A stretch of 53,217 nt of DNA, from NCBI RefSeq assembly GCF_019399235.1, contig NZ_JAELVH010000011.1, positions 1 to 53,217 on the forward strand, given 5' to 3'. Of the stretch, positions 34,402 through 43,932 are shown in pieces. This DNA comes from Streptomyces poriferorum (GTDB taxonomy: Bacteria; Actinomycetota; Actinomycetes; Streptomycetales; Streptomycetaceae). Position 1 is the stretch's first letter. Every line of letters starts with the position of its first letter. A model generated the notes under the pieces. It saw nothing but the letters and a program-made list of their open reading frames with translations. It was not told the DNA's origin and searched no databases. A program made the translations under genes and the position numbers.

Positions 34402-37400
34402 TCAGCTCACGTCGAGCGCCACGTCGTCCAGGACGAAGCTGGTCTGGAGGTAGGCGTCCTCCTTACTGGTGAACCCCAGGGTCACGGTCTGCCCCGCGGC
34501 GGAGCCGACGTCGAAGGACTGCTGGACATAGCCGCTGCTCGCGTCGAGGTTCGAGTACGTCGCCAGTGTCCGGGAGCCCAGTTTCACGGTGAACGTGTCG
34601 TACGCGGTCGCGTCACCCGCCGACTCGTCGGTGTCGGTCCTCAGGTAGAACGACAGCCGGTACGTCGAGCAGCCCGTCGGAACGGTCACCGACTGCGTGG
34701 CCGTGTCGCTGTGGGTGCTGCCCCAGCCGCCGAACCACGCCTGGTACGAACCGCTGTGCGCGGGCTTCTCGGAGGTCCGGTTGTTGATGACCCCGTCCGT
34801 CTGGGTCCACGGTGTGGTGCCGTTCTCGAAGCCGCCGTTGGCGACGACCTGCCGCGCCTGGCAGGTTCCGCCGCCCCCGACGACCAGCGAGTACGTGGTG
34901 GTGTGGGTGGCGGTGCCCGTCCCGGTCACGGTGAGGGTGTACGTACCCGCGGTGACTTGCGCCCCGGCGGAGACGGTCATCGTGGACGAGGAGCCCGACT
35001 GCACGGAGGACGGGGCGAACGAGACGGTGACCCCGCTCGGCGCACCGGAGGCCGTGAGCCGCACACTCTGCGCGGAACCGCCGGTGGTGGCCGTGGACAC
35101 GGTCGCGGTGACGGAGGCGCCCGGCTGGACACTGCCGGACACCGGGTTCACCGAGACGGAGAAGTCGTCGGCCGGCGCGGTGGTGCCGACCGCCGTCTTC
35201 CACACCGTGTAGGCGATCCCGTCCGCGCTGCGGTTGAGCGCGGTCGCGTTGATGTTCGCCGTCGTGTCGCACGACTGGTGGTAGCAGGGATCGTACGAAC
35301 GGCCTGCGGTGCCGCCCCACTTGGTGGCCTGGGCGGACGACTTCGTGTCACTGGCGCCGGTCGCGTACCCCGAGGTGGCGATGCCGCCCTGCTGGAACGA
35401 GTAATCGTCGGAGCGGCCCTGGCCCTCGACGTTCTCCTCCGGAGCGAGGCCGAGCGAGGTCCAGTACTCCTTCATCGGGGCCGACGCGGCGGAGTTGAGG
35501 TTGTTGATGAAGTAGCCGCCGTTGGTGGAGGCGACCATGTCGAAGTTGTAGTACGCGGAGATGGCCGACCGCTGGGCGGCGGAGAGCTGGCCGACGTAGT
35601 ACTCGGAGCCTTCCAGGCCCTGCTCCTCGCCGTTCCACCAGGCGAAGCGCACGTGCTTGGTCATCGTCGGGTTCTGCTGGGCCAGGGCGAGCGCGTTCTC
35701 CAGCAGCGTGGCGGAGCCGGAGCCGTTGTCGTTGATTCCGGGACCGGCGGCCACGCCGTCGAGGTGGGCGCCGAACATCACGGTCCGGTCGGCCGGGCCG
35801 CCCGGCCAGTCCGCGATGAGGTTGTTCCCGCGGTAGGTGCAGGTGGTGCAGGTCTGCTCGCTGACGGTGTAGCCGGCCGCCTGGAGCTTGCCCTTCACAT
35901 AGGCGAGCGAGGCGGTGTAACCGCTGCTGCCGGCCCGCCGGTTGCCGCCGTTCTGCGAGGCGATGGTGTTGAACTGGGTCAGATGAGTCTGCACGTTGGC
36001 GACGCTGATGTCGGGGGCCGTGCCGCCCGGGTTCCCGCCGTCACCGATGGTCAGGGTGTACTGCGCGGTGTGGTCCTGGGCCCCCGCACCCTTCACCGTG
36101 AGGGTGTACGTACCGGGCGCCGCGGCCGACGTGGTCGACACGGTCATGGCCGAGGTCGCACCGGACTGCACGGAGGACGGGCTGAAGGAGACTGAGACGC
36201 CGCTCGGCTGTCCGGTCGCCGACAGGTTCACTGTCTGCGCGCTGCCGGAGGACACGGTGGTCCTGACCGTGGCCGTCACCGAGCTGCCCTGCTTCACCGA
36301 GCCGGAGGCCGGGTCGAGCGACAGGGAGAAGTCGTTGTTGCCGCTCGGGGCACAGGTCGGATCGCCGCTCTGGGCGGGGACGCTGACCGCGTCCCAGGCC
36401 GCCTTCGCCCGGTTGAACAGCACACAGGTGGCGTCGAGGTTCTTGGCCGAGGTCAGTGTGGCGGTGCGGTAGCGCTTGTACGTCATGCCGCTGGTCTTGA
36501 GCAGCATCCCGCCGTAGAAGACCTTGCCGGCGCTCTGGATGCCCACGCCGGTGACCGAGGAGTTGTTGCAGGTGGGGCTGGACGGCTTGCCGCCGCCGGG
36601 GTTCGAGCCCTCGGCCAGCAGGTAGAACCAGTGGTTCAGGGGGCCGGCCGCCGCGTGCTCCTCGGTGCTGGGTATGGAGGAGCTGTAGCAGTTCGGGTCG
36701 CCGATCTGACCGGGGTTGTACATGATCCGGATCGGCCCGTTGCCCACCAGGTTGATCTTCTCGCCGACGGTGTAGTCCGGATCGTCGTACGGCGTGGGCT
36801 CGTTGGTGTAAGCCTCGGTCAGCGCGCCCATGATGTCGCCGGTGGCCTCGCCGAGACCGGACTCGTTGTTGGCGCCGCCGGGGGTGTACTGGTCGATGCC
36901 GTGACCGAACTCATGACCCACGACGTCCATCGCCGCGATCCACTGGTTGGCGTTGTTGTGGCCGATGGAGACGGTGGAGCCGTCCCAGTAGGCGTTCACG
37001 TCGTTGAGGCCGACCTTGACCGGCCAGCTGCGGCCGTTCCCGTCGTGGCCGTTGCGTCCGAGCCAGTCGCGCAGCATGTCCCATTCGTGCTGGGCCGCCC
37101 ACATGACGTCGACGCAGCCGGTCTCCTTGCTGGAGGCGCTGCCCGTCCCCCAGGAGTCGCTCGACTTGGTGAAGACGCTGCCGGTGCTGTAGTCGGCGCA
37201 GCTCAGCCCGGGGCGGGCCGGGTCGCGCAGTGAGTAACTACCACCCGAGGAAGTGGTGTTGATGGACAGCGGGGAGGGCCCGTTCCACTGGCTGTTGCCC
37301 GTTCCGGCCTTGACGTCGTCGTAGCTGTCGAGCACCTTGCCGGTGCCCGCGTCGACGAAGACATGCAGCCGGCTCGGCGCCTTCGCGGTCCGGCCGGTGA

Positions 37401-37899
37401 GCACGGTCTCCCAGGCCAGCCGGGACTTCGTGCCCGTGGCCCGGACGACCAGCCGGTGGCTCTCGACCTTCTCCACCGTGCGCAGTTGCCCGCGCGAGGT
37501 GGCCTCGGCGGCCTTGGCGGAGACGGTCGCGGTGACCGGCACGTTGATGCGCCGGGAGACCGCCGACTGGGATCCGCGGACGCGTCCCTTGGAGTCGGCC
37601 ACCACGACGGCGTCACCGCCGACGACCGGCAGGCCGCGGTAGGTGCGCTCGTAGGCGATGGAGTAGAGCCCGTTGACCCAGGGGGTCACCATCTGCCGCT
37701 CGTACCGCTCCTCGGGCCCCTTGGCCAGGGCGTCGAGACCACTGGCCGCTGCCCGGTCGGCGGCCGACACGGCGGCCGACAGTGCGGTCGGGGCGGGCGG
37801 CGGAGACGGTTCTGCAGAAGCTGACTGGCCACTGGTGGCGACCAGCATTCCGGCGAGGACGGCCAGGGTTGTCCCGGCCGTCATCGGTCTGCGTTTCAT
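34402..37899 (-). CDS. Secreted double metallopeptidase: M4 (thermolysin-like) fused to M28 aminopeptidase
   Basis: The 1165-residue protein has a signal peptide (cleavage near SASA-EP, residue 30), a propeptide (FTP/PepSY-like, about 40-200), and an M4 catalytic domain with HEFGH at 329-333 and the third zinc ligand E351 in GLGEATGD. A first Ig-like domain ([20 protein letters not shown]) follows, then an M28 domain with [28 protein letters not shown] and YHQSC, a second near-identical Ig-like domain, and a C-terminal jelly-roll-like domain starting [10 protein letters not shown]. It would combine endopeptidase and aminopeptidase activities in one secreted chain. The ATG at 37899 has GAGGAG five bases ahead. 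Both active sites look intact, so this is a true fusion, not a read-through. Confidence 0.92.
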   Translation of the reverse strand: MKRRPMTAGTTLAVLAGMLVATSGQSASAEPSPPPAPTALSAAVSAADRAAASGLDALAKGPEERYERQMVTPWVNGLYSIAYERTYRGLPVVGGDAVVVADSKGRVRGSQSAVSRRINVPVTATVSAKAAEATSRGQLRTVEKVESHRLVVRATGTKSRLAWETVLTGRTAKAPSRLHVFVDAGTGKVLDSYDDVKAGTGNSQWNGPSPLSINTTSSGGSYSLRDPARPGLSCADYSTGSVFTKSSDSWGTGSASSKETGCVDVMWAAQHEWDMLRDWLGRNGHDGNGRSWPVKVGLNDVNAYWDGSTVSIGHNNANQWIAAMDVVGHEFGHGIDQYTPGGANNESGLGEATGDIMGALTEAYTNEPTPYDDPDYTVGEKINLVGNGPIRIMYNPGQIGDPNCYSSSIPSTEEHAAAGPLNHWFYLLAEGSNPGGGKPSSPTCNNSSVTGVGIQSAGKVFYGGMLLKTSGMTYKRYRTATLTSAKNLDATCVLFNRAKAAWDAVSVPAQSGDPTCAPSGNNDFSLSLDPASGSVKQGSSVTATVRTTVSSGSAQTVNLSATGQPSGVSVSFSPSSVQSGATSAMTVSTTSAAAPGTYTLTVKGAGAQDHTAQYTLTIGDGGNPGGTAPDISVANVQTHLTQFNTIASQNGGNRRAGSSGYTASLAYVKGKLQAAGYTVSEQTCTTCTYRGNNLIADWPGGPADRTVMFGAHLDGVAAGPGINDNGSGSATLLENALALAQQNPTMTKHVRFAWWNGEEQGLEGSEYYVGQLSAAQRSAISAYYNFDMVASTNGGYFINNLNSAASAPMKEYWTSLGLAPEENVEGQGRSDDYSFQQGGIATSGYATGASDTKSSAQATKWGGTAGRSYDPCYHQSCDTTANINATALNRSADGIAYTVWKTAVGTTAPADDFSVSVNPVSGSVQPGASVTATVSTATTGGSAQSVRLTASGAPSGVTVSFAPSSVQSGSSSTMTVSAGAQVTAGTYTLTVTGTGTATHTTTYSLVVGGGGTCQARQVVANGGFENGTTPWTQTDGVINNRTSEKPAHSGSYQAWFGGWGSTHSDTATQSVTVPTGCSTYRLSFYLRTDTDESAGDATAYDTFTVKLGSRTLATYSNLDASSGYVQQSFDVGSAAGQTVTLGFTSKEDAYLQTSFVLDDVALDVS

Positions 37900-38342
37900 C
37901 GAGGCTCCTCGGTTCGTGGGGACCTCGGTCACGGGCAGCGGCGTGGGGAGACGTACCCGTCCCTGCCGTCGGTACGGGTCGTCCGCCCAGGTGGTGTCCG
38001 TGATCGGGCGACCGAACACTCACACGTGGGCATGACCTCGTCAACGAACTGCGGGCGTGCGGAGAGGGCTTGGCAAGTCTGGTCAAGTCGCCATGGTGCG
38101 ATCACACAGGCGGCTCACAGGAAGCGGCGGTGACGAAGGGGCCGAAGAGGGGCGTCGAGAGGTGCGGGGCCCGGAGGGGGCTGGACAGGATGATGGTGTG
38201 GATCTATCCTGCACACGCACTAAGTGATGATAGCGACAGACGCGTTGGCGCAACGTTATCATGAACTATCGCATTAAGCAAGCATTCTGGTGTGTCGTCA
38301 CTTGTCTCGCATCAGTTCACCGCTTCATGGAAGGCATCACCC
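37900..38342. promoter_or_regulatory. Divergent promoter region with nested dyads
   Basis: The first part serves the protease gene. Near the aldo/keto reductase gene, the sequence becomes AT-rich for this genome. An outer dyad, ATGATAGCG (38227-38235) against CGTTATCAT (38254-38262), pairs 8 of 9 positions and encloses an inner dyad CGTTG-GCG-CAACG at 38243-38255. The layout suggests an operator for a dimeric or tetrameric regulator. No gene or RNA is seen. Confidence 0.5.
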
Positions 38343-39257
38343 TTGACCTCGGAAACCCCCGACGCAGCGGCTGCCGGCACCTGGCAGCTCGGAGATCTGA
38401 CCGTCAACCGGATCGGCTTCGGCGCCATGCGCCTGACGCAGAACGGTGCCGCGTTCAGTGACGACCGCGGCCCGCACGACCGGGACCGGGCGATTTCCGT
38501 GCTGCGCCGCGCCGTTGAGCTCGGCGTGAATCACATCGACACGGCGGCCTTCTACTTCTCGCCCCTGCGCTCCGCCAACGAGCTGATCAACCGGGCACTG
38601 GCCCCGTACGGCGACGACCTGGTCATCACGACCAAGGTCGGCCCCGGACGCGGCCCCTCCGGCGACTGGCTGAACTGGGCGCGGCCCGAGCAACTGCGCG
38701 GACAGGTCCAGGAGAACATCCGCCAGCTGGGCCGCGACCACCTCGACGTGGTGAACCTGAGGGCGAACGGCCCCGCCCCGGTCGGCGAACAGTTCGGTGC
38801 GCTGGCCGAGCTGCGCAAGGAGGGACTCATCCGTCATCTGGGCCTCTCCAACGTCGGCCCGGACCAGATCGCCGAGGCCCGGGCCATCGCGCCCGTCGTC
38901 TGTGTGCAGAACAGGTACGGCATCGGCGAGCGGCGTGCGGACTCCGAGGACATCCTCCGTACCTGCGGCGAGCTCGGCATAGCCTTCGTGCCGTTCTACG
39001 CGATCGCGGCCGGAGGCCGCGAGGCCGGTGCGGACCTCACCGCGGAGCACGACGTGCTGCTCGACATCGCCCGGGCCCACGACGCGTCCCCCGCCCAGGT
39101 CAGGCTCGCCTGGACGCTCCGCAGGGGCCCGCACGTCCTGGCCATCCCGGGCACGGGCAACCCCGCCCATCTGGAGGCCAACGTGGCGGCGGGCGCCCTG
39201 CGGCTCACCGACGACGAGGCCGGGCGGCTCACCGCCCTGGGGCAGGACGCCGGCTGA
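38343..39257 (+). CDS. Aldo/keto reductase
   Basis: The 304-residue protein is a TIM-barrel NADPH oxidoreductase with the AKR tyrosine/aspartate motif in NHIDTAAFY, the KVGPGRGPSG lysine strand, and the cofactor-binding IPGTGNPAHLEAN segment near the C terminus. The usual catalytic His position in the LVNLRANGP strand is replaced by Asn, as in several Streptomyces paralogues. A TTG at 38343 is preferred as start because GGAAGG stands eight bases ahead and the protein then begins as relatives do; a GTG at 38292 would add 17 residues. It is followed by a hairpin and another aldo/keto reductase gene. Substrate unknown. Confidence 0.85.
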   Translation: MTSETPDAAAAGTWQLGDLTVNRIGFGAMRLTQNGAAFSDDRGPHDRDRAISVLRRAVELGVNHIDTAAFYFSPLRSANELINRALAPYGDDLVITTKVGPGRGPSGDWLNWARPEQLRGQVQENIRQLGRDHLDVVNLRANGPAPVGEQFGALAELRKEGLIRHLGLSNVGPDQIAEARAIAPVVCVQNRYGIGERRADSEDILRTCGELGIAFVPFYAIAAGGREAGADLTAEHDVLLDIARAHDASPAQVRLAWTLRRGPHVLAIPGTGNPAHLEANVAAGALRLTDDEAGRLTALGQDAG

Positions 39258-39264
39258 CCGCCGG

Positions 39265-39294
39265 CCGGGGCGGGGGCGAGGTGTCCCGCCCCGG
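39265..39294 (+). terminator. Hairpin after the first aldo/keto reductase gene
   Basis: CCGGGGCGGG and CCCGCCCCGG form a perfect 10-bp stem with a ten-base loop, eight bases past the stop codon. Confidence 0.55.
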
Positions 39295-39346
39295 TGTCCG
39301 CGGCCGCTGCGGCTGAGCCCCGGACCGGCCGTCCGGCGGACGTAGC

Positions 39347-40339
39347 ATGATCGCCATGGAGCAGCGAGAACTGGGCAGGACCGGACGGAACGTATCGGTC
39401 GTAGGGCAGGGCACATGGCAGCTGGGCGGGGACTGGGGCGAGGTGCGCGAGTCCGATGCCGTCGACGTCCTCGACGCTGCCGTGGGGGCGGGCGTCACCT
39501 TCTTCGACACCGCGGACGTGTACGGGGACGGACGCAGCGAACAGCTCATCGGCCGCTATCTGAAGGAGCGCCCCGACGCGGGCGTCCTGGTCGCGACCAA
39601 GATGGGCCGTCGTGCCGATCAGGTGCCGGAGAACTACGTTCTGGACAACTTCCGTACCTGGAACGACCGCTCACGGGCCAACCTCGGGGTCGACACCCTC
39701 GACCTCGTGCAGCTGCACTGCCCGCCCACGGCCGTCTACTCCTCGGACGAGGTCTACGACGCCCTGGACACGCTCGTCGCCGAGCAGCGGATCGCCGCCT
39801 ACGGCGTGAGCGTCGAAACGTGTGCCGAGGCGCTGACGGCCATCGCCCGCCCCGGAGTCGCGAGCGTGCAGATCATCCTCAACCCGTTCCGCCTCAAGCC
39901 GCTGGACGAGGTCCTGCCGGCCGCGCGCGCGGCCGGCGTCGGCATCGTGGCCCGTGTGCCTCTCGCCTCCGGGCTGCTGTCCGGGAAGTACACCGCGGAC
40001 ACCGTCTTCGCACCCGAGGACCACCGCGCGTACAACCGGCACGGAGAGGCGTTCGACCAGGGCGAGACCTTCTCCGGGATCGAGTACGGCACCGGGCTGG
40101 CGGCGGCGGCCGAGTTCGCCGGACTGGCTCCCGACGGGGCGACGCCCGCGCAGACGGCGCTGCGCTGGATCATTCAGCAGCCCGGTGTCACCAGCGTCAT
40201 CCCCGGGGCCCGTTCGGTGGAGCAGACCCGGGCCAACGCGGCCGCGGCGGCGCTGGAACCGTTGCCGCAGAGCGCGCTCGACGCGGTGCGCGACCTGTAC
40301 GACCGCAGGATCCGCGCGGCGGTACACGACCGCTGGTGA
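39347..40339 (+). CDS. Aldo/keto reductase (Tas/YajO-like)
   Basis: The 330-residue protein carries AKR motifs: FFDTADVYGDGRSEQLIG, the LVATKMGRR lysine strand, LVQLHCPP with the catalytic histidine, and a C-terminal IPGARSVEQTRANAAA cofactor segment. It is not a close copy of the reductase upstream, which lacks the histidine, so the pair is not a recent duplication. The ATG at 39347 has only a weak GGCGGA ahead; an in-frame ATG at 39356 is an equally good start. It ends ten bases from the convergent kinase gene. Cytosolic NADPH-dependent carbonyl reductase is the safe description; the substrate is unknown. Confidence 0.9.
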   Translation: MIAMEQRELGRTGRNVSVVGQGTWQLGGDWGEVRESDAVDVLDAAVGAGVTFFDTADVYGDGRSEQLIGRYLKERPDAGVLVATKMGRRADQVPENYVLDNFRTWNDRSRANLGVDTLDLVQLHCPPTAVYSSDEVYDALDTLVAEQRIAAYGVSVETCAEALTAIARPGVASVQIILNPFRLKPLDEVLPAARAAGVGIVARVPLASGLLSGKYTADTVFAPEDHRAYNRHGEAFDQGETFSGIEYGTGLAAAAEFAGLAPDGATPAQTALRWIIQQPGVTSVIPGARSVEQTRANAAAAALEPLPQSALDAVRDLYDRRIRAAVHDRW

Positions 40340-40349
40340 CGGGCCCCGG

Positions 40350-41528
40350 CTACCGGCCGGGTGCGGGGGAGGACGGCCCGCTCGTCGTGGTGCCGTCCTC
40401 CGGGGTGGTGGCCGAGCTGGAATCGGGGGAGAACAGGCTCATCCCCAGGTAGACGGCGGCGAGGAAGGCCACCGTCCCCGCGATGGCGCTGGCCACTCTG
40501 GGCCGGCGTCTGATGGCTTCGCGGGTGCTGCGCCGCCGGCTGTTCCGGGGCCGGGCGGCCGCACGCCGCCCCCGGCCGTGCGCCTGGGGCAGCCGGTACG
40601 TCGTCGGGGCGCCGGGGTCCGCACCCGGGCGCTGAGCGACCGGGGAGGGCGCCGGCGCGTGGGGCGCGGCCGGAGCTCGCGGAGGAGCGGGCCGGTGCCG
40701 CGGCAGCGGTTCCGCCTGCCCCCGCCACGCCTCGCTGTGGAACCAGTCGGCGACCTGCTGTGCGGTGGGCCGGTCCTCCGGCTGCTTCGCGAGCAGGCCC
40801 AGCAGGTACGAGTCGAAGGCCGCGGACATGTCCACGCCCCGCTGTCGCAGCGGTACGGGAGGCGTGTCCACGTGCTGGTACAGGGTCGCGGTCGGGGTGT
40901 CCGAGCGGAACGGCGGCTGGCCGAGCAGCAGTTGGTAGATGACGCAGCCCAGGGAGTACATGTCCGAGGCGGCACCGGCGGTGTGGCCGAGGGCCCGTTC
41001 CGGAGCGAGGTAGAGGCTCGTGCCGACGATGTGCCCCGTCGTGGTGAGGGCGGCCGAGGGGTCGTCGACGAACTGGGCGATGCCGAAGTCGCCGATCTTG
41101 ACGGAGCCTTCGGCGTCCAGCATCAGGTTCCCCGGCTTGATGTCCCGGTGGACGATGCCCTGCCGATGGGCCGCCGCCAGCCCGGCGGCCGCCTGGCCGG
41201 CGATCCGGGCGACCTGTTCCGGACCCAGCCGCTCCTGGGACAGGAGCAGGTCGGAGAGGCTTCTGCCCTCGACGAGTTCCATCACCAGGAAGAGCCGGTC
41301 CTCCCAGGACCCGAAGTCGAAGACGGCCACCAGATGCGGGTGGCTCAGCCGGGCGGCGGTCTGGGCCTCCAGCCGGAACCGCGCGGTCGCCGACTCGTCG
41401 GCGTGTTCGCCGAGCAGCAGCTTCACGGCGACGGACCGGCCGAGGACTTCGTCCGTGGCCCGCCAGACCTCACCCATCCCGCCACGGCCGATGGCGGATA
41501 TCAATCGGTACCGACCAGCAACCAGCAC
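40350..41528 (-). CDS. Membrane-anchored Ser/Thr protein kinase (PknB-like, no PASTA domains)
   Basis: The protein of about 392 residues starts with a full Hanks-type kinase domain (about 8-260) showing GRGGMGEVW, VAVKLL, HRDIKPGNLM, DFGIAQF and APERALG. A Pro/Arg-rich juxtamembrane linker leads to one membrane helix (ASAIAGTVAFLAAVYLGMSL) and only some 25 external residues, so no PASTA or other sensor is present. The GTG at 41528 with AGGTG ahead places the kinase domain at the very N terminus; a longer frame reaches 41645 but adds an unlikely Ala-rich stretch. It converges with the aldo/keto reductase gene and is probably monocistronic. Confidence 0.9.
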   Translation of the reverse strand: MLVAGRYRLISAIGRGGMGEVWRATDEVLGRSVAVKLLLGEHADESATARFRLEAQTAARLSHPHLVAVFDFGSWEDRLFLVMELVEGRSLSDLLLSQERLGPEQVARIAGQAAAGLAAAHRQGIVHRDIKPGNLMLDAEGSVKIGDFGIAQFVDDPSAALTTTGHIVGTSLYLAPERALGHTAGAASDMYSLGCVIYQLLLGQPPFRSDTPTATLYQHVDTPPVPLRQRGVDMSAAFDSYLLGLLAKQPEDRPTAQQVADWFHSEAWRGQAEPLPRHRPAPPRAPAAPHAPAPSPVAQRPGADPGAPTTYRLPQAHGRGRRAAARPRNSRRRSTREAIRRRPRVASAIAGTVAFLAAVYLGMSLFSPDSSSATTPEDGTTTSGPSSPAPGR

Positions 41529-41756
41529 CTGTGCACACCTATCTCGAATAGCTCGCGTGTCTCGAACAGCTCGGCCGAGGACCGCTCCGGCTGCCGCGGC
41601 AGCGACCTCGCCGGGAACGAGGGACGGGGTGGGGGCACGCGGCAAGATCAGGATATCCGGCGCGGGAGCCCCGGGCGACCCGCCGTCACTCCGCCCCGGC
41701 CGCCCGGGCCGTGACGGCCCGGCAGGCCCGTCCCGCAGCCCGTCGCCCCGCCGGGC

Positions 41757-42491
41757 TCAGGAAGCCGCGCCGGGCCCGTTCGGTGCCGGTGCCGTTGCGG
41801 GGAACAGCCAGGCGTACGCGTCCCGAGCGGTGAACTCGTCCTGCCCGCCCGGGAAGAGCAGCCCCGTCGCGGCGAACGCCGGATCGGTGGCGCACGCCGG
41901 TACGTAGGGGACCGCGATGCAGCGCATCCCCGCCGCGTGCGCGGCCCTCGCACCGGGTACCGCGTCCTCCACCACCACACAGTCGGCGGGCGCGGCCCCC
42001 AGGCGACGGGCGGCCTCCAGGAACACATCCGGCTCCGGCTTCCCGCGCGGCACCTCGTCGGCGGAGACGTACGTGGTGAAGAAGGCGTCCAGGCCGGTGC
42101 TCGTCAGCACGGCCTCGATCCCGGCCAGGGACGAGCCCGACGCCACGGCGACGGCGACGCCCCGGTCGTGCAGCAGCTCGACGAACTCCCGCATCCGGGG
42201 AAAGACTTCGGTCGACTTCCGCGCCAGGTCCAGATAGATCGCGTCCTGACCGGCCACCAGCTCGTCGGCGGACGCGGCGATGCCGTACTCGGTGCGCAGG
42301 ACCGTCAGCGCCTCCAGGTTGCTGATCCCGATGAAGCGGGTGTTCTGCTCCCAGGTGAAGTCGGGCACGCCGTACTGCTCGAGGAGCAGCCGCATCGACT
42401 CGTAGGCGTTCGGCTCACTGTCCACCAGGGTGCCGTCCAGGTCGAAGATGACCGAAGGGGCGCCCGCTCGTGATGAGTTCATGGCAGCCAT
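41757..42491 (-). CDS. HAD-superfamily phosphatase (beta-phosphoglucomutase-like)
   Basis: The 244-residue protein has the HAD motif I FDLDGTLVDSE, a helical cap domain, motif II in VAVASGSS, the motif III lysine in GKPEPDVF, and motif IV VVVEDAVPGARAA. It should dephosphorylate a small phosphorylated metabolite, probably a sugar or sugar-like phosphate. It starts 16 bp after the Lrp-type regulator stop, so the two form an operon. An in-frame ATG at 42482 is an alternative start. The specific substrate is not deducible. Confidence 0.9.
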   Translation of the reverse strand: MAAMNSSRAGAPSVIFDLDGTLVDSEPNAYESMRLLLEQYGVPDFTWEQNTRFIGISNLEALTVLRTEYGIAASADELVAGQDAIYLDLARKSTEVFPRMREFVELLHDRGVAVAVASGSSLAGIEAVLTSTGLDAFFTTYVSADEVPRGKPEPDVFLEAARRLGAAPADCVVVEDAVPGARAAHAAGMRCIAVPYVPACATDPAFAATGLLFPGGQDEFTARDAYAWLFPATAPAPNGPGAAS

Positions 42492-42507
42492 GGTCCCAGC
42501 CGGGCGG

Positions 42508-43029
42508 TCAGGTCCGTTCCGCCGGATCGGTTTCGGACAGGCCCTGACCGCGTCCGGGCGAAGCCGTCCGGCCCACCGACCGGACCAGCGGCAGCAAGCG
42601 GTGCGGTACGCGTTCGCGCAGCGCCACCTCGGTCCGGGTCCTGACGACGCCCGGCAGCTGGATCAGCCGCTGGATCACGTCCTCCAGGTGCCCGTTGTCC
42701 CGCGCCACCACCCGCGTCAGCAGATCGCCGCCGCCGGTGGTGGAGAAAGCCTCGATGATCTCGGGTACCGCGGCAAGCGCCTCGCCGACGTCGTCGAGGT
42801 GCCCCTGCGTCACTTCCAGGTGGACGAAGGCGAGCACCGGGTGGCCGAGGGCGGCGGGGGAGAGGAACGGGCCGCTGCCGGTGATCACACCGTCCCGTTC
42901 GAGGCGGTCGATACGGGCCTGGAGGGTGCCCCGGGCGATCGACAGGATCCGTGCGTACTCGCGCACGCTCGTCTGCGGCTGCTCGATGAGGAGCCGCAGG
43001 ATCCGGGTGTCGAGCGCGTCCACCGCCAT
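42508..43029 (-). CDS. Lrp/AsnC family transcriptional regulator
   Basis: The 173-residue protein has an N-terminal winged helix (VDALDTRILRLLIEQPQTSV, HTH region ending ARGTLQARIDRLERDG) and a C-terminal RAM ligand-binding domain with FSTTGGGDLLTRVVA. Lrp-type proteins sense amino acids or related ligands and control nearby and distant genes. The ATG at 43029 is chosen to begin directly before the winged helix; a frame extending further upstream overlaps the LPMO gene and is not credible. It is co-transcribed with the HAD phosphatase gene. Confidence 0.9.
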   Translation of the reverse strand: MAVDALDTRILRLLIEQPQTSVREYARILSIARGTLQARIDRLERDGVITGSGPFLSPAALGHPVLAFVHLEVTQGHLDDVGEALAAVPEIIEAFSTTGGGDLLTRVVARDNGHLEDVIQRLIQLPGVVRTRTEVALRERVPHRLLPLVRSVGRTASPGRGQGLSETDPAERT

Positions 43030-43108
43030 GGTCCGCCGGCCTTTCCCTGGTACGTCGTCGGGGGCAGCGACTGTACCAATGGCGCACTGCCGGTCCGCGG
43101 CGCCGTCC

Positions 43109-43148
43109 GCCCCCGGCCCCTCATGCCGGCGGGCACGGGGCCGGGGGC
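43109..43148 (-). terminator. Hairpin downstream of the LPMO gene
   Basis: GCCCCCGGCCCC at 43109-43120 pairs perfectly with 43137-43148 around a 16-base loop. It lies ten bases after the minus-strand LPMO stop. Confidence 0.65.
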
Positions 43149-43157
43149 GGTGGGGCG

Positions 43158-43748
43158 TCAGAAGTTCACGTCGGAACAGGCGTAGAAAGCGTTGCCCGTG
43201 TCCGAGATCGTCCAGACACCGAGGATCAGGTGTTTGCCGGACTTCTGCGGCAGTGCACCCGAGTGGGTCACGGTCGAGCCCGGCTGCCTGCCGCCGAAGG
43301 GAACGGTGAGGAAGGGCTGCGGTTCGAGGTCGGCGCGGGTGAGCGGCTGGGACGGGTCGTAGCCGTCCCGGGTGATGTAGTACCGGAAGTCGGTCGTCGC
43401 GTGCCGGGCCTCGATTCGCCACCGGAAGGTGTAGTTCTGCCCGGCGGAGACCTGGGTGGCGGGCCATGCGCCGCCCCGCGGGTCGTCGAGCTCGGAGAAG
43501 CGGCCGATGCCGCCCGAGCAGATGTGGCCGTCGGCCGGTCCGCGGGTGGGGAATCCCTTGGGCCCCTCGACGCTCGGCGGCTCCCACTGGATCTGGCCGC
43601 AGTGCTTGACGGTGCCGATCCCGCAGAGTTGCTGGCGGCTGATCGGCGAGTCGGTGTAGCCGTGGCTCTGCGCGCTGCCGGATGTGGCGAACAGCGCCGC
43701 ACCGGCCAGGCCGAGCCCGGCCAGTAAGGAAGTGATCTTTCTGCGCAT
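43158..43748 (-). CDS. Secreted lytic polysaccharide monooxygenase, AA10 (chitin type)
   Basis: The 196-residue protein has a signal peptide ending in SAQS before HGYTDSPISR, so the mature chain starts with the histidine that forms the copper histidine brace. A second brace histidine is in ARHATTDFRYYI and the protein ends with the typical DTGNAFYACSDVNF. Length and the absence of a separate binding domain match small Streptomyces chitin-active AA10 enzymes. The ATG at 43748 has AGGAGC ahead. Codon 8 is TTA (43725-43727), making translation depend on the bldA tRNA. A DasR-type palindrome lies 44-53 bp upstream of the start. So expression looks tied to both chitin/GlcNAc sensing and development. 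Confidence 0.93.
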   Translation of the reverse strand: MRRKITSLLAGLGLAGAALFATSGSAQSHGYTDSPISRQQLCGIGTVKHCGQIQWEPPSVEGPKGFPTRGPADGHICSGGIGRFSELDDPRGGAWPATQVSAGQNYTFRWRIEARHATTDFRYYITRDGYDPSQPLTRADLEPQPFLTVPFGGRQPGSTVTHSGALPQKSGKHLILGVWTISDTGNAFYACSDVNF

Positions 43749-43791
43749 ACGTCGCTCCTGGAGATGTGGGGTGATGTCCGGAGAGTTCTGC

Positions 43792-43801
43792 GGTCTAGAC
43801 C
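43792..43801. promoter_or_regulatory. DasR-responsive element (dre-like) upstream of the LPMO gene
   Basis: GGTCTAGACC is a perfect 10-bp palindrome; with flanks the site reads TGCGGTCTAGACCAAG, close to the dre consensus ACTGGTCTAGACCA that I recall. It stands 44 bp before the LPMO start on the minus strand. DasR would repress until glucosamine-6-phosphate accumulates. Confidence 0.82.
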
Positions 43802-43932
43802 AAGGGTGAGCGTAGTGATGTCAACTCGGTGTGTCCATACCGTCAGGAGCTGTCGGCGCGCAGAGGGCGGCTGCCGGATTCACGCGGCCCGGACCGGTGG
43901 GAGAAGGAGCGGCGGGGCATCCTGCCCGGCAC

